NCBI GenBank assembly: GCA_022798855.1
Contig: JAAWNI010000003.1
Coordinates: 1-39,484 of the forward strand
Direction: 5' to 3'
Length of the DNA stretch: 39,484 bases
Origin: Lawsonibacter sp.
Lineage (GTDB): Bacteria > Bacillota > Clostridia > Oscillospirales > Oscillospiraceae
In this document: positions 1 to 7,608 of the stretch, piece by piece
Position numbering within the stretch: the stretch's first letter is position 1
How the letters are laid out: every line of letters begins with the position of its first letter
The notes under the pieces: model-generated
The model's input: only the letters and a program-made list of their open reading frames with translations
Databases searched by the model: none
Told to the model about the DNA's origin: nothing
Made by a program: the position numbers and the translations under genes

Positions 1-734
1 ATGCCCTCCAGCTTGCCGCTCTGCTGGTTGATGACCCCGTCCAGGCCGTGGGCGTAGAAGGGGGTGCGCAGCTCCTGGGCGTAGGTGGGGGAGACGGTGG
101 TGACGAAGTTGGAGGCCATGATGGCGCCCTTCATCAGGTTCACGTCCCGGTGGTAGGCCAGCATCCCCTCGTTGAAGTAGCTCCGGTCCAGGCCGATGAC
201 GTCCTGGAGGACCTGGTCGCCGTACCGGCCCTGGTACTCGATGTTGTGGATGGTGTACACCGTCTTGGCGTGGTCCAGCTGGGGGATGCGGTATTTCTCC
301 TCCAGCAGGTAGACCGGGACCAGGGCGGTCTGCCAGTCATTGCAGTGGATGATGTCGGGGGCCCAGTCCATCTGGCCCGGGGCTTCCACCACCGCCCGGG
401 AGAAGTAGGCGTACCGCTCGCAGTCGTCAAAGTGGCCGTACAGCTGCCACCGCTTGAAGTAGTACTCGTTATCCACGAACCAGAAGGTGACCCCCTGGTA
501 CTCCACCTCGAACAGGCCGCAGTATACCTGCCGCCAGGCCAGCGTGACGTTGAAGTACTTCAAAAAGGCCATCTTGGCCCGCCAGTCCTCGCTGACCCCC
601 TCGTACAGGGGCAGGATCACCTTGACCTCGTGGCCCTCCGCCGCCAGGGCCTGGGGCAGGGAGCCGGCCACGTCGGCCAGTCCGCCGGTTTTGATGAAGG
701 GGGCCGCTTCGGAGGTCGCAAAGAGAATTTTCAT
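1..734 (-). CDS. glgA: Glycogen synthase GlgA (N-terminal part, runs off window)
   Basis: ADP-glucose-dependent glycogen synthase (GT5 family), which extends alpha-1,4-glucan chains in the cytoplasm. Translation from the ATG at 734 gives MKILFATSEAAPFIKTGGLA, the family's signature N-terminus with the KTGGL ADP-glucose-binding motif at about residues 15-19. Further in are HCNDWQT and the VSPTYA segment typical of the GT-B N-terminal domain. About 244 residues are present and the C-terminal Rossmann domain lies outside the window. An AAGGTGGTTT stretch precedes the start. It is the last cistron of the glgB-C-D-A series, 128 nt after glgD. The frame is open throughout. Confidence 0.95.
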   Translation of the reverse strand, partial: MKILFATSEAAPFIKTGGLADVAGSLPQALAAEGHEVKVILPLYEGVSEDWRAKMAFLKYFNVTLAWRQVYCGLFEVEYQGVTFWFVDNEYYFKRWQLYGHFDDCERYAYFSRAVVEAPGQMDWAPDIIHCNDWQTALVPVYLLEEKYRIPQLDHAKTVYTIHNIEYQGRYGDQVLQDVIGLDRSYFNEGMLAYHRDVNLMKGAIMASNFVTTVSPTYAQELRTPFYAHGLDGVINQQSGKLEG

Positions 735-825
735 AGAAACCACCTTTTTCAAATATTATTGGGATGTCCGCTGCGGGGGGCGGCCGCCGGACCGCCGCCC
801 CCGCAGCCGCCGGGAATCGTTAGGA

Positions 826-855
826 GGACGCCCTCCCCAAAGCAGGAGGGCGTCC
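826..855 (-). other. Perfect 11-bp inverted repeat between glgD and glgA
   Basis: GGACGCCCTCC at 826-836 pairs exactly with GGAGGGCGTCC at 845-855 across an 8-nt loop. It lies just downstream of the glgD stop. On the transcribed strand no T-run follows, so it is more likely an RNA-stability or attenuation hairpin than a strong terminator. Confidence 0.6.
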
Positions 856-862
856 GGAAAAA

Positions 863-1978
863 TCAGACGACAGAGCCCTTGGCGATGGCCAGGGGATAGG
901 TGGCGTGGCCCATGAGCATGCGGCCCTCATTCACCGTTACGTCCTTGTCGGCGATGACATAGGACAGGGAGGCCCCCGCTTTGACCACAGTGCCCTGCAT
1001 CAGCACGCTGTCAGCGACCTTGGCTCCTTTTTCCACAATGACGCCCCGGGCGATGATGGAATTCTCCACCTCGCCTTCGATGAAGCAGCCGTCAGCCACC
1101 AGGGAGCAGACCGACTTGGACTCCGGGCCGTAGTAGGTGGAGGGGTTGGACTGGTCCTTGGTGCGGATGGGCCGGGCGGTGTTGAACAGGTCGGCCCGGA
1201 TGGCGGGGTCCAGCAGGTCCATCGACCGCTGGTAGTAGTCGCCCACCGACTGGAACCGGCCCACATAGCCCTTGTGGATGTACGGCATCATCTTCAGGGA
1301 CTTCATCCTGGGCTGGAGGACCCCGCGGCTAAAATTGGACACGTCATGGGCGGAGCAGTAGTCCACCATGTCCATCAGCAGCCGCTTGGACAGAATGTAT
1401 ATCTCCAGCGACTCCAGCGCCTTGCCGGCGGCGGTGGGGTGGACCGACAGGTCGGTGATCCGCCCCTCCTCGCTGACCTCCACATACTCGGAGAACCGGG
1501 GGGCCCCCTTCAAGGTGGGGGTGCACACCATGGTGATGTCAGCGCCGGAGTTCTTATGCTGCTCGAAAACCTCGTTGACGGGCAGGTTGATGGCCACGTC
1601 GCCCCAGGCCAGGAGCACATACTCCTGGCGGATGTCCTCCAGGTAGTCGTAGACCCCGGACAGCGCTTCCATGCTGCCCCGGTACTCCCCGTGGCCCTGC
1701 TCGGTGTAGCTGAAGGGGGGCAGGATGCGCAGGCCACCGTGCTTGCGGCTCAGGTCCCAGTCCTTGCCGGAGCCCAGATGGTCCAGAAGGGACTGATAGC
1801 TCTGATGGACCACCACGCCCACGTCGGTGATGCCGGCGTTGACGCAGTTGGACAGCATGAAGTCGATCAGGCGGTAGCGCCCGCCAAAGGGCAGGGAGCA
1901 GGTGTTGCGGGGGCGGGTCAGCTCCCCTAAATTGGCGTCGGAGCGGTACGCGAACAAAATTCCGTGCAGATCATTCAT
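863..1978 (-). CDS. glgD: GlgD, non-catalytic-type subunit of ADP-glucose pyrophosphorylase
   Basis: 371-residue partner of GlgC in Firmicutes. In characterised species GlgD modulates a GlgC/GlgD hetero-oligomer making ADP-glucose from glucose-1-phosphate and ATP. It is visibly a nucleotidyltransferase-fold paralogue: FGGRYRLIDFMLSNCVNAG matches GlgC. However, the N-terminal GGxGxRL nucleotide loop is missing (it starts MNDLHGILFAYRS), and the GDHIYKMDY segment of GlgC is replaced by WGDVAINLP. The C-terminal third is a left-handed beta-helix of the kind seen in GlgC. The ATG at 1978 overlaps the glgC stop by 4 nt and follows AAAGGAGGTG, so the two are translationally coupled. Confidence 0.95.
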   Translation of the reverse strand: MNDLHGILFAYRSDANLGELTRPRNTCSLPFGGRYRLIDFMLSNCVNAGITDVGVVVHQSYQSLLDHLGSGKDWDLSRKHGGLRILPPFSYTEQGHGEYRGSMEALSGVYDYLEDIRQEYVLLAWGDVAINLPVNEVFEQHKNSGADITMVCTPTLKGAPRFSEYVEVSEEGRITDLSVHPTAAGKALESLEIYILSKRLLMDMVDYCSAHDVSNFSRGVLQPRMKSLKMMPYIHKGYVGRFQSVGDYYQRSMDLLDPAIRADLFNTARPIRTKDQSNPSTYYGPESKSVCSLVADGCFIEGEVENSIIARGVIVEKGAKVADSVLMQGTVVKAGASLSYVIADKDVTVNEGRMLMGHATYPLAIAKGSVV

Positions 1979-3186
1979 GCCTGCCCACCTCCTTTTACAT
2001 CTTCCCGGACCATGGCCTTGGGCGCGACGGCGGCCTTCTCGCCTACCGTAATCCCGGTGGCCACCACGGCTATGCCCCAGCCCTCCCGGCCGTCAGGGGC
2101 GGAGCCCACCACGGCCCCGGCTTCTACCGTGGCGTTCTCCGCCACGATGGAGTAGGCCACCTTTGCCCCGGCTTTCACCGTGGCCCCGGGCATCAGGATG
2201 GAGTACTGAATATCCGCTCCCTCCTCCACGGTGACCGAGTTGAACAGGACCGAGTTGGCCACTACGCCGTCTACCTGGCAGCCGCCGGTGACCAGAGAGT
2301 GGGAGATAGAGGCCTTTGGGCCGGTGACGTGTGGGGGCTTGATGGGGGTGCGGGCGTAGATGGGCCAGCTCTCGTCGTACATGTCCAGGCCGCTGCTGGC
2401 CCCCGCCAGCATGTCCATGTTGGCGTCCCACAGCGAGTCGATGGTGCCCACGTCCTTCCAGTAGCCCGCGAAGCGGTAGGCCATCAGCTTCTCGCCGGCG
2501 CCCAGCATGTTGGGGATGATGTTTTTGCCAAAGTCGTTGGAGGAGTTGGGGTCGGCTTCGTCATCGATGAGGTATTTGCGCAGCTTGGACCAAGTGAATA
2601 CATAGATGCCCATGGACGCCAGGTTGCTCTTGGGCTGGGGGGGCTTCTCCTCAAACTCGTAGACCTGGTCGTCGGCTTCCACGTTCAGGATGCCGAAGCG
2701 CTTGGCCTCTTCCATGGTGACCTCCAGCACCGAGATGGTGCAGGCCGCCCCGGCCCGCTTGTGGTAGGCCACCATTTCTGAGTAGTCCATCTTATAGATG
2801 TGGTCGCCCGACAGGACCACCACATACTCCGGGTCGTACATGTCCAGAAAGCCGATGTTCTGGTAGATGGCGTTGGCTGTGCCCTTGTACCAGGTGCCGA
2901 CCTCGCCCTCCCGCTGGTAGGGGGGGAGGATATGTACGCCGCCGTCAGACCGGTCCAGGTCCCAGGGCTGTCCGTTGCCCAGATAGCTGTTCAGCTCCAG
3001 CGGGCGGTACTGGGTCAGCACGCCCACCGTGTCAATGCCGGAGTTCACGCAGTTGGACAGGGGGAAATCAATGATTCGATACTTCCCGCCGAAAGGCACG
3101 GCGGGCTTTGCCACGTTGCTGGTCAGAGCGTAGAGACGGCTGCCCTGGCCCCCGGCCAGCAGCATGGCGACTACTTCTTTCTTCAT
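1975..3186 (-). CDS. glgC: Glucose-1-phosphate adenylyltransferase GlgC
   Basis: Catalytic ADP-glucose pyrophosphorylase, the committed step of bacterial glycogen synthesis. Visible motifs are LLAGGQGSRLYALT near residues 9-22 (nucleotide loop), FGGKYRIIDFPLSNC, YKGTANAIYQN, LSGDHIYKMDY (metal/substrate site) and FEEKP, followed by a C-terminal beta-helix. The length of 403 residues is normal. I place the start at the ATG at 3186, giving MKKEVVAMLLAGG, because AGAGGTGAAC lies 9 nt upstream. An in-frame GTG at 3198 lies within this ribosome-binding site and is unlikely to be used. It overlaps glgD by 4 nt and lies 142 nt after glgB. Confidence 0.96.
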   Translation of the reverse strand: MKKEVVAMLLAGGQGSRLYALTSNVAKPAVPFGGKYRIIDFPLSNCVNSGIDTVGVLTQYRPLELNSYLGNGQPWDLDRSDGGVHILPPYQREGEVGTWYKGTANAIYQNIGFLDMYDPEYVVVLSGDHIYKMDYSEMVAYHKRAGAACTISVLEVTMEEAKRFGILNVEADDQVYEFEEKPPQPKSNLASMGIYVFTWSKLRKYLIDDEADPNSSNDFGKNIIPNMLGAGEKLMAYRFAGYWKDVGTIDSLWDANMDMLAGASSGLDMYDESWPIYARTPIKPPHVTGPKASISHSLVTGGCQVDGVVANSVLFNSVTVEEGADIQYSILMPGATVKAGAKVAYSIVAENATVEAGAVVGSAPDGREGWGIAVVATGITVGEKAAVAPKAMVREDVKGGGQA

Positions 3187-3236
3187 TTTGGCGTTCACCT
3201 CTCACTTTTTGGTTGCGCGGCAGCATCTATAGAGAA

Positions 3237-3294
3237 TTGGGGCCGGAGGGCCCCAAAGGTGCCCGGGAGGACTGCCCCCTCCCCCCGGAGGGGG
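3237..3294 (-). other. Two hairpins in the glgB-glgC spacer
   Basis: TTGGGGCC (3237-3244) pairs with GGCCCCAA (3249-3256). CCCCCTCC (3275-3282) pairs with GGAGGGGG (3287-3294). Read on the transcribed minus strand, the hairpin nearest glgC is followed by AATTCTCTAT, a weak U-rich tail. These could reduce read-through from glgB into glgCDA or protect the mRNA. Confidence 0.45.
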
Positions 3295-3328
3295 AGGAAG
3301 GCCCGGGGCGGCGGGGCGGACGCCCCCG

Positions 3329-5434
3329 TTACTTCTCCACCTTCTTGGCGCGGGTCCGCTTGGGTTTTTCCGCGGCGGTTTTTTCCACGGCGGGCTTTTC
3401 CGCTTTGGCGGCCTTCTTCGGGGCGGGCTTTTTCTCCGCCTTGGCGGCGGCCTTCTTCGGAGCGGGCTTCTTCTCTGCCTTGGCATCATCCGGCTTTTCC
3501 GCCTTGGGCTTGCGCTCGGGGTTCTTCCGCACACAGCGGTAAACTACGGCGGACATGGGGGGCAGGTCGGCCAGGAAGGACTGGGGCTGGTCGTGGCAGC
3601 CGACCTTCTCCGTCTTGACCGGCGCCTTGTCCCCGCGGCCCCCGCCGCCAAAGGCGGCGTCGTCGGTGTTGAACACGGCGCTCCAGCTGCCGGCGAAGGG
3701 CGCCCCCACCCGGTAGTCCTTCCGGTACTCCGGGGAGAAGTTGCACAGCACCAGCAGCGGGGTCCCCTTCCGGTCCCAGCGGAGGAAGGCCACCGTATTG
3801 GCGTTGTTGTCGTCGGCGCACAGCCACTGGAAGCCCTGCCAGGAGTCGTCCTGGTCCCACAGGGGGGCGTTCTCCAGATAGAAGGCGTTTATCGCCTTGA
3901 CAAAGTCCTGGGTCTGGCGGTGGGGGGTGTATTGCAGCAGGTGCCAATCCAGGGAGTACTCAAAGTGCCACTCGTTCCACTGGCCCAGCTCCGCCCCCAT
4001 GAAGGTCAGCTTCTTGCCCGGGTGGGTCATCATATAGGCGTAGAAGGCCCGGACGCCGGCAAACTTCTGGGGGTTGTCCCCGGGCATCTTGCCAAAGAAG
4101 GAGCCCTTCATGTGGACCACCTCGTCGTGGCTCAGGGGCAGGATATAGTTCTCTGAGAAGGCGTACATCAGGGAGAAGGTAATATCCCGGTGGTTGAACT
4201 GCCGGAAATAGGGGTCCAGCTTGATATAGTGGCAGATATCGTTCATCCACCCCATGTTCCACTTGAAGTTGAAGCCCAGGCCCCCGTCGCTTACCGGCTT
4301 GGTCACCTTGGGCCAGGCGGTGGACTCCTCCGCCACCATCAGCACGTCGGGGTGGGCGGCGAAGATGGCGGTGTTCAGGTCCTGGAAGAATTTGATGGCT
4401 TCCAGGTTCTCGTGGCCGCCGTTCACGTTGGGCAGCCACTCCCCGTCCTTCCGGTTGTAGTCCAGATAGAGCATGGAGGACACCGCGTCTACCCGCAGGC
4501 CGTCCATGTGGTACTCCTCCAGCCAGAACATGGCCGAGGAGAACAGGAAGGAGCGCACCTCGCTGCGGCCGAAGTCGAACACGTCGGTGCCCCACTCCTT
4601 ATGCTCCCCCTTCCGGGAGTCGGCGTACTCGTAGGTGGGGGTGCCGTCGAAGTTGTACAGGCCGAAGGCATCGCGGGGGAAGTGGGCCGGGACCCAGTCC
4701 ATAATAACCCCTACCCCCGCCTGATGGAGCTGGTCGATGAGGTATTTCAGGTCGTCAGGGGTGCCGTAGCGGCTGGTGGCGGCGAAATAGCCGGTGCACT
4801 GGTAGCCCCAGGAGGCGTCCAGGGGGTGCTCCGTGACGGGGAGAAGCTCCACATGGGTGAAGCCCATCTCCTTTACGTAAGGGACCAGATAGCCGGTGAT
4901 GTCCCGGTAGCTGAGGAATTCCCCCTCGCCGGTGCGCCGCCAGGAGCCCAGATGGCACTCGTAGATGTTCATGGGCCGGCGGTAAGGCGGGTTCTTCGCC
5001 CGGAAGGCCAGCCAGTCCCGGTCGCCCCACTGGTAGCCGGTGTCCAGGTCGTACAGCTTGCTGGACACGTCGGGCCGGGTGGCCGCGTGGAACGCGTATG
5101 GGTCCGCTTTGCCTACGAAGCCGCCGTCCGCCTTATGTATGGCGTACTGATAGGCGTCGTAGCGGTTCAGGCCGGGGACGAAGGCCTCCCAGATGCCCCC
5201 CTCCACACGCTCCATGGGGGTGGCCTCCAGGTCCCAGTTGTTGAAGTCGCCGATGATCGTGACCTTTGGGGCGTTGGGCGCCCACACCCGGAAGAGATAG
5301 CCCTTCGCGCCGCCCTCGTCCTTCGCCGGATGGGCGCCGAAGCACTTCCAGGCGTGGGTGGAGCGGCCCTCGGAAAAGGCCTCAAGTTCTAAAAAAAGGT
5401 CGTTGGAAGAGAGATTTTCTTGGTATTTAGACAT
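3329..5434 (-). CDS. glgB: 1,4-alpha-glucan branching enzyme GlgB with basic C-terminal tail
   Basis: Cytoplasmic GH13 branching enzyme that transfers alpha-1,4 chains to alpha-1,6 positions. There is an N-terminal CBM48 domain at about residues 30-130 (GYLFRVWAPNAPKV, GDFNNW). The GH13 core carries MDWVPAHFP, the nucleophile D316 in LRVDAV, the acid E369 in MVAEEST, and H436/D437 in LSHDEVVHM. A C-terminal beta domain ends near residue 635. About 66 more residues rich in Lys, Ala, Pro and Glu follow, including two copies of AEKKPAPKKAA; this tail is not part of the usual family. The ATG at 5434 is chosen because CGAGGTG lies 7 nt upstream; an in-frame GTG at 5443 falls inside that site. It is the first gene of the glycogen operon. 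Confidence 0.96.
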   Translation of the reverse strand: MSKYQENLSSNDLFLELEAFSEGRSTHAWKCFGAHPAKDEGGAKGYLFRVWAPNAPKVTIIGDFNNWDLEATPMERVEGGIWEAFVPGLNRYDAYQYAIHKADGGFVGKADPYAFHAATRPDVSSKLYDLDTGYQWGDRDWLAFRAKNPPYRRPMNIYECHLGSWRRTGEGEFLSYRDITGYLVPYVKEMGFTHVELLPVTEHPLDASWGYQCTGYFAATSRYGTPDDLKYLIDQLHQAGVGVIMDWVPAHFPRDAFGLYNFDGTPTYEYADSRKGEHKEWGTDVFDFGRSEVRSFLFSSAMFWLEEYHMDGLRVDAVSSMLYLDYNRKDGEWLPNVNGGHENLEAIKFFQDLNTAIFAAHPDVLMVAEESTAWPKVTKPVSDGGLGFNFKWNMGWMNDICHYIKLDPYFRQFNHRDITFSLMYAFSENYILPLSHDEVVHMKGSFFGKMPGDNPQKFAGVRAFYAYMMTHPGKKLTFMGAELGQWNEWHFEYSLDWHLLQYTPHRQTQDFVKAINAFYLENAPLWDQDDSWQGFQWLCADDNNANTVAFLRWDRKGTPLLVLCNFSPEYRKDYRVGAPFAGSWSAVFNTDDAAFGGGGRGDKAPVKTEKVGCHDQPQSFLADLPPMSAVVYRCVRKNPERKPKAEKPDDAKAEKKPAPKKAAAKAEKKPAPKKAAKAEKPAVEKTAAEKPKRTRAKKVEK
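3410..3484 (-). repeat. Tandem 39-nt repeat encoding the GlgB tail
   Basis: Two copies (3410-3445 and 3449-3484) match at 33 of 36 positions with a 39-nt period, and encode the repeated KAEKKPAPKKAA unit. All mismatches are third-position or silent-looking. This suggests recent tandem duplication inside the lysine-rich tail with the amino-acid sequence maintained. Confidence 0.8.
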
Positions 5435-5521
5435 TTTTATCACCTCGTGGAATTCTTTGCCAACCGCTGTCAGCTAAAACTAACAAGGGGGTATCAAACA
5501 CGCTCGGGTGTATTTAGATAA

Positions 5522-5550
5522 ATTATACAACAAGGGGCGTGGGCCGTCAA
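5522..5550 (-). promoter_or_regulatory. Sigma-A promoter of the glycogen operon
   Basis: On the minus strand TTGACG (5550-5545) and TATAAT (5527-5522) are separated by exactly 17 nt. That is 5/6 and 6/6 matches to the vegetative consensus. The 5' leader to the glgB ATG is about 80 nt. No operator or riboswitch fold was recognised in it. Confidence 0.85.
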
Positions 5551-5612
5551 GTAAAATAGTGGAAAACCTGTGAGAAATCAAAAAGAAATTCCTACAGCGG
5601 CAAGGGGTGGAG

Positions 5613-5764
5613 GGATGGTCCCTTGGGATATCGCGCGGGGACAGCCTTTTCAGGGACAGGCAGGGGGCAAGCCCTTGTTCCACATGTTGGCCGGTTTGCC
5701 GCCCTGCCGCCGGCGGACACGGCAAGCCGTGTCCCTACAAAAAGGATGGTCCCTTGGGGTATCG
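5613..5764. repeat. Direct repeats flanking a short palindrome, glgB-dac spacer
   Basis: The 335-bp spacer between the dac 3' end and glgB holds a 21-nt direct repeat at 5613-5633 and 5744-5764, identical at 20 of 21 positions and beginning GGATGGTCCCTTGGG. Just before the second copy is a perfect 9-bp palindrome, GGACACGGC/GCCGTGTCC (5715-5723/5726-5734). It looks like a small intergenic repeat element. No gene is seen here, and no obvious terminator for the carboxypeptidase gene apart from this palindrome. Confidence 0.55.
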
Positions 5765-5769
5765 GTCCG

Positions 5770-6918
5770 TCAGCCCGCCATCAGCAGTTTGCTCAGCATT
5801 CTGCCGAAAATGCCCGGGATGGACAGCCGCTCCACAGGCTCGGGGGCCAGTATGGGGACCGTGTCCCGGAGCTCCTCCCCCACGTAGACCTCCAGCCGCC
5901 CCAGAATCTGCCCCCGCTCTACCGGGGCTTCTACGTCCTCCGCCATGGACAGGCGGGTGCCCACCTGGCCCTCCTCGCCCTTCCGGACCAAAAGACGGCA
6001 GTCCCGCTCCAGCTGGGGCTGGACCTGGGCCTGGACGCCCAGCAGTACGTCCACAGGGGCCAGCGGGGCCTCCGGATAGACCGGGACCAGGCTGTAATTG
6101 GCAAAGCCGTAGTCCAGCAGGGCCTTGGCGTCCTCAAAGCGCTGGCCTACCGTGGGGGACCGCATCACTACGGCAATCAGCTCCATGCCGTCCCGCTCCG
6201 CCGTGGCCGACATGCAGTACTGCGCCGAGCTGGTATAGCCCGTCTTCAGGCCGGTGGTCCCCTGGTAGAAACGGACCAGGCGGTTGGTGTTGGTCAGGCC
6301 AAAGGCCCCATCACGGATGGAGTCCATCCAGATGGTGGTGTAGTCCCTGATCTTGGGGTGGTTCAATATCAGCTCCCGGGACATCAGGGCGATGTCATGG
6401 GCGCTGGTCACATGGCCCTGGGCCGGCAGGCCGGTGCAGTTGAGGAAGGTGGTGTCCGCCATCCCCAGCTCCTGGGCCCGCTGGTTCATCTGGGCGACAA
6501 AAGCCCCCTCGCTGCCCGCCAGGTGCTCCGCCAGGGCGACGGAGCAGTCGTTGCCCGACACCACCGTGACGCACTTGATCATCTCTGACACCGGCATCTG
6601 CTCCCCCTCCTTCAGATAGACCTGGGAGCCCCCCATGCCCGCCGCGTAGGCCGAGACGGCCACCGGGTCGTCCAGAGAAATCCGGCCCGAGTCCACCGCT
6701 TCCATCACCAGCAAAAGCGTCATGATCTTGGTCACGCTGGCCGGCTCCAGCTTCTCGTGGGAGTTTTCCTCCAGCAGAATGGCCCCCGTCTCCTTCTCCA
6801 TCAGCAGGCAGGAGGCGCAGGACAGCGACAGGCCGCTGTCCGCCGGCGCCGCTTCCGCAGTAAACAGGCCGGTTGTCAGGACAAATGCGGCCAACAGTAC
6901 AGATGCATATTTTTTCAT
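5770..6918 (-). CDS. D-alanyl-D-alanine carboxypeptidase (DacF/PBP5 type)
   Basis: Secreted low-molecular-weight penicillin-binding protein that trims the terminal D-Ala from peptidoglycan stem peptides. It is 382 residues long. The N-terminal signal peptide MKKYASVLLAAFVLTTGLFT ends near an AEAA site. Peptidase S11 motifs are complete: S61-x-x-K64 (PASVTKIM), S121-G-N123 and K225-T-G227 (GLKTGYT). A PBP5-type C-terminal beta domain follows. The DacF assignment rests on overall resemblance and a spore-forming host, and is not certain. ATG at 6918 is preceded by AGGAGGAA at ideal spacing. It is monocistronic, transcribed away from the particle cluster. Confidence 0.93.
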   Translation of the reverse strand: MKKYASVLLAAFVLTTGLFTAEAAPADSGLSLSCASCLLMEKETGAILLEENSHEKLEPASVTKIMTLLLVMEAVDSGRISLDDPVAVSAYAAGMGGSQVYLKEGEQMPVSEMIKCVTVVSGNDCSVALAEHLAGSEGAFVAQMNQRAQELGMADTTFLNCTGLPAQGHVTSAHDIALMSRELILNHPKIRDYTTIWMDSIRDGAFGLTNTNRLVRFYQGTTGLKTGYTSSAQYCMSATAERDGMELIAVVMRSPTVGQRFEDAKALLDYGFANYSLVPVYPEAPLAPVDVLLGVQAQVQPQLERDCRLLVRKGEEGQVGTRLSMAEDVEAPVERGQILGRLEVYVGEELRDTVPILAPEPVERLSIPGIFGRMLSKLLMAG

Positions 6919-7311
6919 AGTCGGTTCCTCCTGAATCCATATCCAAGAATTTGCGGGTATGGTCAGGATGTGGAGCGGGCGGTTTTTCTATTCTTTTGGA
7001 GGGTTGGTATTTTTTGTTGATTTTGCCTCGCAGAATACAATCCTCAGTCAGCCTTCATCTGACAGCTCTTCTGCCAAAAGAGTATTGCCGCCTGCGGGCG
7101 GACGGAATCCCCCCGCCACCGGGCTATGCCCGGAGGCCCCCCCTTTGGCAAGGGGGCTTGGGCGCCTGCGGGCGGGAAGACCGATTCATTTGACTATAGC
7201 CTGTACCGGAGGAGAAAGAGGGCGAAAGAGGAAATTTTAAAAATTTTTGTTGGATGCACCAAAATGTGCAACTTTTGCCCTCCGCCGCCCAGGGGTGTAA
7301 GGAGGGATGAT
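6919..7311. repeat. 393-bp spacer with an intergenic palindromic repeat
   Basis: This is the divergent spacer between dac and the particle cluster. Positions 7086-7179 contain a GC-rich intergenic repeat: GGAATCCCCC, a CCGGGCTATGCCCGG hairpin, a CCCCCTTTGGCAAGGGGG hairpin, then CGCCTGCGGGCGGG. Close relatives occur at 9031, 11291, 20870 and 37692. A poor promoter candidate for the plus strand is TTGTTG-N16-TACAAT around 7015-7045. I see no convincing promoter for either neighbour and no gene. Confidence 0.55.
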
Positions 7312-7608
7312 GTGGCAAGGATCGTCAGGCTCCCAGACCGGGAGCAGATCATTAAACAGATGTGGAAACTGGCCAACGCCGGGGCGGGCGACGCCATCAA
7401 GCTGGCCTGCTTCCCCCCCGAGGAGTGGCGGGACACCGAAAAGCTGGAGCTGGACGCCCTCACCGAGTTCAAGCGGGGGAGCAACGGCGTGGTGGAGCTG
7501 AAATTCGTGGACCGGGGGCGGCTGCTGGAGCGGCTGCTGGACACCGTGGACCACAGCGGCGAGGACCAGGTGGACCGCTTCCTCCAGGCTATGGAGGGGG
7601 AGGGCTAG
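7312..7608 (+). CDS. Short terminase small subunit-like protein
   Basis: 98 residues starting at GTG 7312, six nt after AAGGAGG. The motif NGVVELKFVDRGRLLERLL resembles the C-terminal segment of PBSX-type TerS proteins, where a phrase like DKLKALELLGKHLG follows a similar strand. The N-terminal helix-turn-helix DNA-binding domain expected of a TerS (usually 150-250 residues in total) is absent: the protein opens directly with a short helical stretch (REQIIKQMWKLANAG). The next gene, the large terminase, follows with no gap. The assignment rests on this position plus weak sequence resemblance. Alternatives are an unrelated DNA-packaging accessory or a remnant. Confidence 0.55.
   Translation: MARIVRLPDREQIIKQMWKLANAGAGDAIKLACFPPEEWRDTEKLELDALTEFKRGSNGVVELKFVDRGRLLERLLDTVDHSGEDQVDRFLQAMEGEG

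Noticed and set aside
715..734. Possible frameshift at the A-run next to the glgA start
   Set aside because: On recounting, the run is three bases and the reading frame from ATG 734 continues without interruption into the conserved GlgA sequence.
7086..7179. CRISPR-like repeats in the GC-rich spacers
   Set aside because: The units are internally palindromic, unevenly spaced and without equal-length unique spacers; no cas genes are near.
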